From JAXGXJ01 sp040772905 (GTDB lineage Bacteria; Actinomycetota; Thermoleophilia; RBG-16-64-13), in the NCBI GenBank assembly GCA_040772905.1, contig JAXGXJ010000014.1, positions 1 to 64,000 of the forward strand: a stretch of DNA of 64,000 bases. Direction: 5' to 3'. Both the position numbers and the translations under genes were made by a program. Numbering within the stretch: position 1 is the first letter of the stretch; the number at the start of each line of letters is the position of its first letter. The notes beneath the pieces were generated by a model. It searched no databases. It saw nothing but the letters and a program-made list of their open reading frames with translations, and had not been told where the DNA came from. Of the stretch, positions 48,534 through 58,201 are shown in pieces.

Positions 48534-48622
48534 GCTGGTCTGAAACGGCGGGGGGAAGATCTTGCCTCCCCCGGCCTCGACAGAGTTTGCCACCCCGCGT
48601 TGGTAGGCGCGGGCGTGAGCCC

Positions 48623-48653
48623 AGAAAAGAAGGGAGGTGACTCGTTCTTTTCT
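48623..48653 (+). promoter_or_regulatory. Leader hairpin displaying a Shine-Dalgarno-like loop
   Basis: AGAAAAGAA (48623-48631) pairs with TTCTTTTCT (48645-48653); the 13-base loop is GGGAGGTGACTCG. It lies about 80 bases upstream of the true start, which has its own AAGGAG at 48719-48724. It may be a ribosome standby or regulatory element. Confidence 0.4.
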
Positions 48654-48731
48654 TCCTACACTACCGTTCTCTCAGTAGGAAATGGCAAGAACCATTCAGC
48701 TATGAGTAAACAAGTATCAAGGAGAGCTTCC

Positions 48732-51700
48732 ATGCAGAAACGCACCCTCAAGGTGGCGATTCTGGCCGCTCTCACCATCGTCCTGGTCTTCAGCATGAGC
48801 GCTGCCGCTTTCGCGCAGCCGTCTCAGTATTCCGACCTCAACGGCGCCACTGTCGGCCCGTACAAGGTCACGCTGGAGCAGGTCTCGGCTATCGCTGATG
48901 TCGAAAGCGGCATGTTCCGCCCGTATGCCGACATCACCCGCGCTGAGTTCGCCGTAATGGCGGTCAAAGCGTTCGATATCCCCTTGGTGAATCCGGCCAC
49001 GCCGTCCTTCTCGGACGTCCCCGCCACTCACGCTCTGTATCAGTACATCGAAGCAGCCTACAAAGCCGGTATCATCCAGGGCTACACCGATGGTAAATTC
49101 GGTGCCGCCGATACCGCCACCAGGCAGCAGATGCTTTCCATCATCGCCCGGTACGTAGGCGGCAAAGCCGGCTACTACGCCGCTGGCGTGTGGAACTTCC
49201 GTACCCCCGCTGAGATCGACGCGCTCGTCGCCCACTTCGGCGATGCCGCCTCCATCGATCCGGCCCACAAGACCGCTATGGCCTTCTCGTATGCCATGGG
49301 CATCACCCTCGGCAACGCCCAGGGCAACCTGGCTCCCTTGAGCAAGACCATGCGCCTCCAGGCCGCGGCCATGCTTATCCGCTCCACGGAGCTGGTCCCC
49401 TTCAACGCGGCGTACCCGGCTGACGTGGTCCAGGTCACTGCCGATAAGAGCGAGAACCTCATCGGCAAGACTCACACCCTGAAGTTCAAAGTCACCGACG
49501 CCGCCGGTCACCCGGCTAAAGGCGCTCTCGTCGACTTCGACACCATGTATGCCAACCCGCTCTACGTGGGTAACATCAGCCCGCAGGCTGCGCTGACCGA
49601 CGCCTTCGGCGAGGTCTCAGTCAATCTGTATTCGGCCGAGCCCGGCACCCAGCGTGTGACCGCTACGGTTCAGACCATCACCGGTCCGGCTACCACGGTG
49701 GCCACCAAGTACTGGGTCGCCCTCGACGAGATCTATATCCTCGACGAGACCCGCGTGGCTGAGAACAACGCCGGCGACGCCCATGAGTGGTGTGCCCGCG
49801 TGGTCGTCATCGGCCCGGGCCCGCGTTCTACCAGCCAGTTCGACTGGTACAACGTGATCGACGCCTCTTACGACCCGACCGATCTCCAGACCGACGACGG
49901 CGTGTGGGAGAGATCCTCAACAACTACAGCGATGAGCTCGCTCTCGATCCTGACGAGATGCCTCGCACCATGGCCAGCATCGGTGTCGAGTGGACGGTCG
50001 ACTGGACCGATCTTGACGATCCCACCAAGGGTAATCGTGGCGAAAGACGACGTGACTGACGCCGACGGCTTCATCGCCTGCATCACCATCAACTCCACCT
50101 CCACCGGCAACGCCGCCCAAGGAGTTCCAGGCCGCCAGCCTGGTACGGAGAACCCGTATCCACAGATGCTGCTCGATCGCGACACCGCGGATCCTGAGGA
50201 TTGGGGAGGCCGACGAGGATTGGGAACAGCAGCCCAAGTCTGTGGCTAGCGCCACGAAGACCCCTGCGGATCCCCCATATCATCGGCGGCGACTCTGACG
50301 GCCCCATCACCCCGGCCTACGCTGCTTGAACAACACCGGTGAGGTCGAGACCTTCACCCTGGAGCTCAAAGACGTCTACGGAAACGTCATCCCCGGTTAC
50401 ACGGTGGAATGGTGGATCCAGGGCGTGGGCTTCTTCAAGACCGACGACTCCTCCTGGACGGGCGTAGGCGAGACCAACAAAGACTTCGACATCGCTGACG
50501 CCGCCGGCAAGTCCAGCGTGTGGGTCGAGTCCCAGGTCCCGGGCCAGACCATCATCCACTGCAAAGTGATGGATAAGTACGGTCTGCCCTACAAAGAGTG
50601 GAACGTGGTCAAGCAGTGGTACTCCATCGATGAAGTCGCCTTCGTGGACGACTTCGAGGAAATTGATCAACACCGGCCACACCTTCGACGTCAAAGTCTC
50701 CGGCGCCAAGTATGCTCAAATCTCTGGGATGCTGAACAACAACGGCCTCGCCGATGACCAGGCGCTCCTGGCTCCAAGGCCGACCTCTACGGTGTCGGCG
50801 ACTACGCCGCCACCGAGAACAATAAGCTGGTGTGGAAGACCAACACCGGTGCCGTCGGCCTTCGGACAGGTCATCCGTGTCGATGGTCTGTTCTACACCT
50901 CCTTCGCCGACATCCAGCTCGGCGCGGCTGAGTACTGGGCCGACAAGGTCGACGGCGAAGATGATGTCCGCGGTGTGGTCTACCTCGCCGGCAAGACCGT
51001 CTACTTCTACACCAACATCAGTACCGGTGGCGCTCCTCTGTTCGACGTGGCGCAGCAGCCGGAACACGGTGACGGCTTCCCCTGGTACGTGGGCACCATC
51101 ACCTCCGCCACCCCGGTCATCTGGAAACGCCATGGGTGGGGCGAGCGTGAGCATCAACTCCGTAAAGGGCACCCAGTGGGTCTACGCGGTGGCTGACTAC
51201 ACCGACAACCCGCAGGACGGCGATCCTCTCAAACCGTCAAGTGGGCTGAACTCCGCTACGACACGGCTGGGAAGGTCTGGCTGGCCGACGCCCGGAAGAC
51301 TCCGTGAAGATCTTCGCCCAGGGCGAAGGCGTCGTGGGTGACCGCTGGGTCAACCCGGTGTCTGAAGACCCGGAAGAGAACACCGAGACCATCGCCGTTC
51401 AGGTCTTCGACAAGTACGGCAACGCTCTTGGGGGCTACAAAGTGACCTGGGAGATCGTGGGTCAGGGCACGGTTACCGCCAGCCAGATCCCCACCTATCA
51501 TCCCTATGCTCACTTTGAGGATGCGAACCACGATCTTATGGGCCTGAGCTTGGAAGCTGCGCAGGCGGCTGCCACGAATGGCCTTTATGAAGATCAAGGC
51601 CTATGCCGGTATCGGTGACCTGAACCCGTACTGGAACAGCAACCTGCTGTGGGGCGACTTCTACGAGCAGCTCCGATCCGGACTACGCTCACGACCTCGA

Positions 51701-52406
51701 CGATGACTACGCCTGGGGTTGGACCGAGAACCACGAGATCGACTACACCCTCAACCTCGACAGCGCCGCCAACGTGACGCTGGTCCTGGACGAGACCTAC
51801 GACGACCTCGACCTGAGCGACTACACCCACTTCACCAACGTCATCAACATCAAGATCTACCGTCGACAGCTCCTTCTGAAGCAGTACTTTCCGGTGACCA
51901 AGGTGTGGACGCTGGAAGGCGGGCGGCAGCCATCAGTTGGAAGCCGCCTTCAGTGCCGATCTGTTCGATAGCGAGAGCGCGCTTCCGACCGCTCTGACCT
52001 ACGGTGTCGGTCCGTTCGTTATCGACAATGATGTGGTCCAGGCTTATGCCCTGAGGTTCCACATGGTTGATCAGTTCGACAACCCGATCGACTGGGCGAC
52101 CGCCGGCACCCCCGAGTACCTGAAGCTGCGCGTGACCAGCAATGTTCCCGCGAACAACCTGCTTCAGCCTCTGGGCCCCGGCTTCTGGATGACCGGCGCG
52201 CCGGCCTATCCGGCTGGCTTCGGTGAGTTCACCGACGGTTGGGCGTACCTGTACGACAACCTTGGCGACGCTTACCTGAGCAGCGTCGAGTTCTCGGATG
52301 CGGCGGCAACCCTCGCCGTCAGATCTGGCTCGACGCGGACAACGGCAACATCGTTGACTCAAACGAAATGGCAAGCAACGTCCTCAACGTGGAGATTGTT
52401 GAGTAA
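48732..52406 (+). pseudogene. Large S-layer protein with SLH and Ig-like repeats, frame broken after 49.9 kb
   Basis: The start ATG 48732 has AAGGAG at 48719-48724. Signal peptide KVAILAALTIVLVFSMSAAAFA, then SLH modules (VSAIADVESGMFRPYADITR; FSDVPATHALYQYIEAAYKA; a third). Repeated Ig-like/Big domains follow (KVTDAAGHPAKGALVDFDT; TLELKDVYGNVIPGYTVEW; VQVFDKYGNALGGYKVTWE). The frame is clean to about 49908, where GAGGAG appears as GAGAG. From there to the end near 52406 (NVLNVEIVE) it jumps frame repeatedly, without internal stop substitutions. Expected length is about 1,225 residues. A dedicated promoter, long leader and downstream terminator support a highly expressed main S-layer protein. 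Confidence 0.8.
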
Positions 52407-52443
52407 GTAGCTTGCTTCCAGTACTCGCTCCTGGGGTGTTGGC

Positions 52444-52473
52444 GGGGATCACCGAAGGTGGTCCCCTGTTTCT
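52444..52473 (+). terminator. Rho-independent terminator after the S-layer gene
   Basis: GGGGATCACC (52444-52453), loop GAA, GGTGGTCCCC (52457-52466; one G-T pair), then TGTTTCT. It sits 38 bases after the S-layer stop. Confidence 0.7.
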
Positions 52474-52660
52474 GTGCAGGGTCGTGTCGCATGGCGGCAA
52501 TGCCCGTTTCGTTGCCTTCGACCAGGGATCGAACCCGCGCCGAGCCTCCCGTGGTAGACGAAAGCGCGATTACGTGCACTCGTCATGCTGCAGGCGCTGA
52601 TGGTAGTTCTCGGGTGCCTCACCCCGATCACAGATGGTGGACTCTGGCGATGGGAGGAAG

Positions 52661-55031
52661 ATGAGGAGTTGCTTCAAGAGGATGGCGGCGGCCCTTATAC
52701 TGGTGACCTGTATGCCCTGGTGATGCTGCTCAAGGGCGTGCTCTTGCCGCCCACCGTGGTCGGACGCTTCGAACACGTGGTGGGTGAACACTTACGGTGT
52801 GACCGAAGCTCAGGTGGCGACTGTGGCCGATGGCTTCGAGAAGATGGGACCTTCGGGCCGGCCCGAGACGTTACCCGTGGCCAGTTCGCCAAGATGGCTG
52901 TAGGCGGTCTCGGACTGACTGCCGCTGGACCCGGCGACTCCACTTTCGGGGATGTGGCGAGAGGCTCCACCTTCTACGTTCATCGAAGGCGCGTACGCTG
53001 AAGGTCTGATCGGCGGATACCAGGTCACCGGCGGACTCGCATTCCGTCCCGCCAACAACATCAGCCGGCAGCAGACGAACAGCATCCTCGCTCGCCACCT
53101 CGTGAACCTCGAACTCGATACCGCGGTATCATCCACGGCTCGGGTGGTCTCACCTATCCACCCTTGCGGCGTGGTACGCAGCGTGGGGCACCTATCTGGG
53201 CGGGTTCGGCGACGTGGCTCGAGATCGCCGCGGACCACCGTGCGACCACGGCGTATCTCGTGTACCAGGCGTTGTCAAGGCTCGAACGGCAGACTCAGCC
53301 CTACGGCCACTCTCAACAGGGCGCAGGCCGCCGTGATGATCCTGCGGGTGGCGGACGTGGCCGACGAGATGACCACCACACCGCCCGCTCCACGGCGCTG
53401 GACATCATCCCCTCCAGCCCGGGCACAGGCCACGACGCCTGGTGACCGGCCGGACCATCCCAGGCGGCATCGTGCACATCTATGACGCTGTTGATGGGGC
53501 GACGACCCCCGTGGACCTGTTCATGGCGGAGTACCTGATAGCCTGGCTCCGCGAGCCGACGCCGCTGGTGAGTTCGCCGTGACCCTGCCGGTTCTACTCC
53601 GACGGTACCCACCTGTTCGGTGCCAAGGTGAAGAGTTCGGGCGGCCTCGTGTCGCCTTTTTCGGCCTTCGGTGCAATACGTGCTCAGCACGACAGTGCCA
53701 GAGCTGGAACCATCACCAAGCCCGCTGTCCCAGCGGGACGGGACGATGGCGCTCAACGCTCCCGAGATTGAGTTCACCGTCGCCGCGGCCGACACTCTCA
53801 GCGGCGTTTCCGTGTGGAATTCGATTATTCGATCGACCAGGCCACGCCTGACTGCGACCTGATCTCGACGGACTTACCCCCGGAGACCGGGGGTGTATAC
53901 CGGGCTGTGTGGCCGACGGCCGGCGCGCTGGCCGGAGGATTGGACGACGGACAGTACCTGCTTCGTGCGACTGTTTACGATGGGGCTGGGAATTCCGGGG
54001 TCCTGGGCCCGGTGAAGGTCACTGTCGACACCAAAGCACCCACCGTGGTGATCTCGGCCGGCTCTCTCGAACCGATAGAGGATGACGGCCTCTACTACAC
54101 CAACGAGCGCAAACCGCTCTTCGGGGCTATTGCGGCCGACAGTAGCGGGGGCGCGACGGGTACCTTGGCAAGCGGAGTGACGAAGGTAGAGTTCCTCTAT
54201 GCCCCGCTCGCTCCAGAGCCTGACGCGTGGGGCGACTTCACCGTGATCTCCGAAGATCTGGGCACGTCAGGGTTCGCCGTATACCCGCCGGCCGGCATGG
54301 TGGATGGGCGCTACCTGTTCGCGGTCCGCGCCACCGACAAGGCGGGGAATCAGAGCGCTCTCATGACCGGTGACACGCCGCCCACGTATGTTCCCGGCGT
54401 GATCCGCCAAGTGGTCATCGACAACGTGGATCCCACGGGGACCATTACTGCGCCAGCCGCGGGGCCGGTGAAGGACACGCAGCCGGTCTTCACGGTGAGC
54501 GCGAGCGATGCCAGCGCGGGCGTGAAGCAGGTACTCTTCCGGTACGCGCTTGCCACCACTCCCACCGTCTACACGGCCATCTCGACCGACACCGAGGCGC
54601 CTTACGAAGCGGAGTGGGGCGCTGTGGACTTGGTTCACGGAGTCAGCTATCAACTGAGTGCCGTGGTCACAGACAAGATCGGTCGGACATATGAGGTGTC
54701 GGCGGTGACCATCACGGCCGACCTCATCGCCCCCACGGGGACCATCACAGCTCCGACGGCCGGCACGGTCACCACTGGGCAGCCCACGTTCACCGCGACT
54801 GCCACTGATGCAGGCTCAGGCATGAAGCAGGTGGCATTCCAGTACGCGGCGGCTGCGACCCCCACCGTATGGAACACCGTGTCAGTCGACACTGCCGACC
54901 CGTGGCAGGCGGTCTGGGCCATCACATTGGCCGAGGGAGACTACAAGTTCCGCGCGGTCTTGAGCGACAATGCGGGGAACACGTTTGAGACTGCCACGGT
55001 GGACGTGACGGTGGATATTCCTCCGACGTAG
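52661..55031 (+). pseudogene. SLH and Ig-like repeat surface protein, frame broken in the first half
   Basis: ATG 52661 follows GGGAGG; the first residues (MRSCFKRMAAALILVTC) look like a signal peptide before the frame breaks near 52715. SLH modules are seen in pieces: GPARDVTRGQFAKMAVGGLG, FGDVARGSTFYV, EGLIGGYQVTGGLAFRPANN, ISRQQTNSILARHL and LSPTATLNRAQAAVMILRV. From 53814 an unbroken 405-codon frame carries four Ig-like units repeating the pattern DPTGTITAPAAGPVKDTQPV with SGMKQVAFQYA-type strands. It ends VDVTVDIPPT. Probably a surface adhesin or structural S-layer component. Indels stop abruptly at about 53.8 kb. Confidence 0.72.
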
Positions 55032-55049
55032 ACGTGGACGCAGACTTGA

Positions 55050-56339
55050 GTGGGGCTCGCGGGACACGTGGATGAGCGCAGGACCATAAGAAGCTCGAGC
55101 AGGAGTGCGGTGGCGACAGCCACTGTACTCCTGCTCGCTGTACTCCTGCTCGCGTCGGCGTTCATCGTCCCGTCCTCCGCCCAGGCGGCCGTCAGCTACG
55201 ACGCGGAAGAACTCGCGTTCGTCCGACTCATCAACGAGTACCGGCAGAGCGTCGGCGTGGCTCCGCTGAAGGTATCCGACCTCATGTCCGATGCCTGCGA
55301 CAAGCACAACTCCGACATGGGCAAGTACGGGTTGAACCCGCTCGACCCCCACACTACCTGGCTCTCCGACTGGTTCCCTGAAGGCGCCAACGCCCGGGTG
55401 CGTATGGCGATGTGCGGCTACAGTAACCCGATCGCCTGGGGGGAGATCATCGCCGCCGGCCCCAGCTTGGCCACGACGGCCCTCAGCGCTTGGAAAGCCT
55501 CTCCCAGCCATGATCCTCATATGATCTCGCCCACCTACAAAGTGATGGGCGTGTCGCGGGTGTACATGCCGGGTTCTGAATACACGTACTACTGGACCGT
55601 CGATTTTGGTGTGTTCGAGGACGCGACGGCGCGGTTCCTGGACGGCAGTTCGCCCAGCACCACTTCATCGACCACCACGAGTTCGTCGACCACCACCACG
55701 ACTGAGCCGCCCACGACCACCACCACGACCACCACGACGGGGCCGCCGGGCACAACCACTACCACCACTGGCCCGCCCGCGCCGGTCAGCTTCGCCGACG
55801 TGAAAGTCGGCCATCCCTTCTACGAGGCCATCACCACGCTGGCGACGCTGGGCGTGGTCTCGGGGAGCAACGGTCTGTTCCACCCCGACGCGCTGGTGAC
55901 CCGGGCCCAATTCGCCAAGATCATCGTGCTGGCGCTCGACCGACACACGCTCGCCGTCGACAACGCGGACAGCCCCACCTTTCCCGACGTGCTCTACCGA
56001 GGAGATCCGTATCCTTTCGACTTCGTGGAGGAAGCGGTGGCGCTGGGGATCATCAAGGGCCGTGACGACGGGACTTTCGGCCCTCTCGCGAACGTCACGC
56101 GGGCCCAGTTGGCCCTGATGTTGGTGCGAGCGGGTGGGGAGGAGCTGCGGCAACCACCGGTGGGCTACTCCTGCCCGTTCAACGATGTCCCCGCGTACGC
56201 ACGCGAGGCCGTCACTATCGCGTACTACAACGGCCTCTTGAGCGGCAAGACGCCCACGCTCTTCAGCCCCTACAGCACAGCCACCCGAGGTCATGTGGCC
56301 AAGATGGTGTTTGGGCTGCACCAGGCGCTGCACCGCTGA
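55050..56339 (+). CDS. CAP-domain protein with Thr-rich linker and three SLH domains (1)
   Basis: About 429 residues, GTG 55050 (GTG 55068 also possible). Signal peptide (TVLLLAVLLLASAFIV...AQA), then a CAP/SCP-PR1 domain (ELAFVRLINEYRQSVGVAPL; SDACDKHNSDMGKY) and a linker of T-rich repeats. Three SLH modules follow (FADVKVGHPFYEAITTLATL; FPDVLYRGD...VEEAVALG; FNDVPAYAREAVTIAYYNG). In this copy the usual CAP block GENIAAG is altered (WGEIIAAGP) and the late HNANML element reads HDPHMI. It is the most diverged of the four CAP paralogues. CAP domains are extracellular and can bind lipids or have protease-like folds; the function here is unknown. Confidence 0.88.
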   Translation: MGLAGHVDERRTIRSSSRSAVATATVLLLAVLLLASAFIVPSSAQAAVSYDAEELAFVRLINEYRQSVGVAPLKVSDLMSDACDKHNSDMGKYGLNPLDPHTTWLSDWFPEGANARVRMAMCGYSNPIAWGEIIAAGPSLATTALSAWKASPSHDPHMISPTYKVMGVSRVYMPGSEYTYYWTVDFGVFEDATARFLDGSSPSTTSSTTTSSSTTTTTEPPTTTTTTTTTGPPGTTTTTTGPPAPVSFADVKVGHPFYEAITTLATLGVVSGSNGLFHPDALVTRAQFAKIIVLALDRHTLAVDNADSPTFPDVLYRGDPYPFDFVEEAVALGIIKGRDDGTFGPLANVTRAQLALMLVRAGGEELRQPPVGYSCPFNDVPAYAREAVTIAYYNGLLSGKTPTLFSPYSTATRGHVAKMVFGLHQALHR

Positions 56340-56551
56340 CGCTCAGGCTTGTAGGGTCCGCTGTCGATAGTCGGCGGCAGAGGCCGCCGTAGGCCGGACT
56401 CCAATGGGCTCGGCCTCGTCTCTCTTACGCTCTGGCGGAAGTTTCTTCTCTCTCACGCTAAAGCGCCGGCCTGTTCCTGCCGACAATCTTCTTACAGTTG
56501 CAGTCTAACGAGCCCGCACTGCATCGGGCCCGAGGTTCAGGGGAGCAGGCT

Positions 56552-57928
56552 ATGGGCGACTCCATCCTGGTGGCGAGGATGCGAACACGGAAGATGGTAC
56601 GGCCGGCGGCGATACTGTTCGTCGTCTTCGTCATAGCGCTGCTTCTGCTCGGTGGCGTGTTCGCCGCCCCGGCCCAGGCGGTGAGTTACAGCAGCAGCGA
56701 GATCGCGTTCGTCCAGATCTTGAACGACTATCGGGTGGCGAACGGACTCCAACCTCTGATGGTCTCCGACATGATCTCCGAGGCCTGCGATCGCCATGGC
56801 TCGGATATGGGCAAGTACAGATTCTTCGATCACTACACTCAAGCGTCTGACTGGTTCGCCGTGGGCGCCAGCCCCTGGGACCGCATGGCGGCCAGCGGCT
56901 ACAACTTCAACACCTACAAGGGTGAGAACATCGCGGCCGGTTACTCAACGGCCGAGGCCGTCTTCCAGGGCTGGAAGAATTCTCCGGGTCACAACGCCAA
57001 CATGCTGAACGGCAATTTCAAAGTCTTGGGCGTCTCCCTGGTCGTGGTGAGCGGGTCTCCCTACACCTCATATTGGACCACTGATTTTGGGGGCTACGTA
57101 GATTCGACATCCCACAGCGTCGGCGGGACGACAACCACTACCCTCGCGCCGACAACGACCACGCAGGCGCCTACGACCACGGCCGCGCCGACGACCACCA
57201 CCACCAAGTACGTCCCACCGACCACCACGTCGACGTCGACCACCAGCACTTCCACAACGACGACCACGGCCGCCCCGACGACCACTACCAGGGCTCCGAC
57301 CACGACCAGCACGGCCGCGCCGACGACCACCACCAAGGCGCCGGCACCCACGACGACCACCACCGCGGCGCCACGGCCCTCCTTCGCCGATGTCGACGGC
57401 ACCACCCTCTACGCGGCCAACATCACCGAGCTGGCCCAGCAGGGCGTCGTCACCGGATTCAGCGATGGCACCTTCGGTCCCGACAAGCCCGTCACCCGGC
57501 AACAGTTCGCCAAGATGATCATCCTGGCCTTGGGCTACCCCGTGCCTCCGGTGACCGCCTGTAGTTTCCCTGACGTACTGCCCCTCTCGGATTGCACCGA
57601 CCCGCTCTATCCCGTCGCCTACGTGCAGGCCTGCGTGAACGCCGGCATCACCACGGGCAGGACCTTTACCAGCTTCGCCCCCTGGGACAACATCACTCGG
57701 GCGCAGCTCATCACCATGGTGGCGCGGGCCGCGAAGCTGCCCGCTGCGCCGGTGGGGCTCACACCCTCCTTCGGAGACTTCGACACTCAGCACTACCCTT
57801 GGGCGCTGCGCGCCTATGCGGCCGGACTCCTGGATGGCTTCGTCGACATGGGGCCCGCCTTCGACTTCTGGGCTCCCGCTACGCGGGCTGAGGTGTGCTT
57901 GTTGCTCTGTCCGTTGCTTGGCCGCTGA
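56552..57928 (+). CDS. CAP-domain protein with Thr-rich linker and three SLH domains (2)
   Basis: About 458 residues from ATG 56552 with AGGGGAG upstream. Signal peptide (AAILFVVFVIALLLLGGVFA...AQA), a complete CAP domain (IAFVQILNDYRVANGLQPL; ACDRHGSDMGKY; YKGENIAAGYSTAEAVFQGW; NSPGHNANML; YWTTDFGG) and a linker of about 85 residues almost only T, P and A. Three SLH modules close it (FADVDGTTLYAANITELAQQ; FPDVLPLSDCTDPLYPVAYV; FGDFDTQHYPWALRAYAAGL). The CAP central region is nearly identical at DNA level to paralogue 3, evidence of recent duplication or gene conversion. Confidence 0.92.
   Translation: MGDSILVARMRTRKMVRPAAILFVVFVIALLLLGGVFAAPAQAVSYSSSEIAFVQILNDYRVANGLQPLMVSDMISEACDRHGSDMGKYRFFDHYTQASDWFAVGASPWDRMAASGYNFNTYKGENIAAGYSTAEAVFQGWKNSPGHNANMLNGNFKVLGVSLVVVSGSPYTSYWTTDFGGYVDSTSHSVGGTTTTTLAPTTTTQAPTTTAAPTTTTTKYVPPTTTSTSTTSTSTTTTTAAPTTTTRAPTTTSTAAPTTTTKAPAPTTTTTAAPRPSFADVDGTTLYAANITELAQQGVVTGFSDGTFGPDKPVTRQQFAKMIILALGYPVPPVTACSFPDVLPLSDCTDPLYPVAYVQACVNAGITTGRTFTSFAPWDNITRAQLITMVARAAKLPAAPVGLTPSFGDFDTQHYPWALRAYAAGLLDGFVDMGPAFDFWAPATRAEVCLLLCPLLGR
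56915..57010 (+). repeat. Near-identical CAP segment shared with 58547-58642
   Basis: Over 96 bases (from TACAAGGGTGAGAAC to ATGCTGAAC) this copy and the one at 58547-58642 differ at only four synonymous positions, while flanking sequence is much more different. Confidence 0.9.
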
Positions 57929-58201
57929 GGCGTGTGCCGCGAACGTGCATCCTCCCCGGCTGGCTGACATCGGCCCGTCTTTGGTAAGATAGGTCTGCTC
58001 CAGCCAGGGAGGGAATGAGCTGAACAAGGACCTCCGCAACTGAAACGGGCAGGTCCATTTCTGCCGTATTCCCGGTGTAGCCGGGACTCTCGTACGCCCC
58101 CCTCACTTATCCCTTCAGAAAATCTGTCCATTGCTCTAGTCGAATATTCTTGCTTCAGTGCAGATATGGCTGCCGGGGCATCTGTCCGGAGAGGTAGAAG
58201 T
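57929..58201. other. Intergenic leader between CAP paralogues 2 and 3
   Basis: Holds two hairpins, GGACCT/AGGTCC (58028-58056) and CCCGG-TGTAG-CCGGG (58071-58085). A GGGAGGG-A-ATGAGCTGA start-stop pair lies near 58010-58022. A weak promoter-like CTGACA...TAAGAT with a short 15-base spacer is also present. No gene is seen. Confidence 0.4.

Noticed and set aside
48636..48681. Small upstream peptide gene in the S-layer leader (GTG near 48638)
   Set aside because: The GTG overlaps its only possible ribosome-binding site, and the 13-codon product has no support.
52500..52590. tRNA-like T-arm on the minus strand (GGTTCGATCCC)
   Set aside because: Only the loop sequence matches; the T stem does not pair and no acceptor or anticodon arm can be formed.
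57110..57380. CRISPR-like repeats
   Set aside because: The repetition is an in-frame Thr codon run inside a protein linker, without spacer structure.
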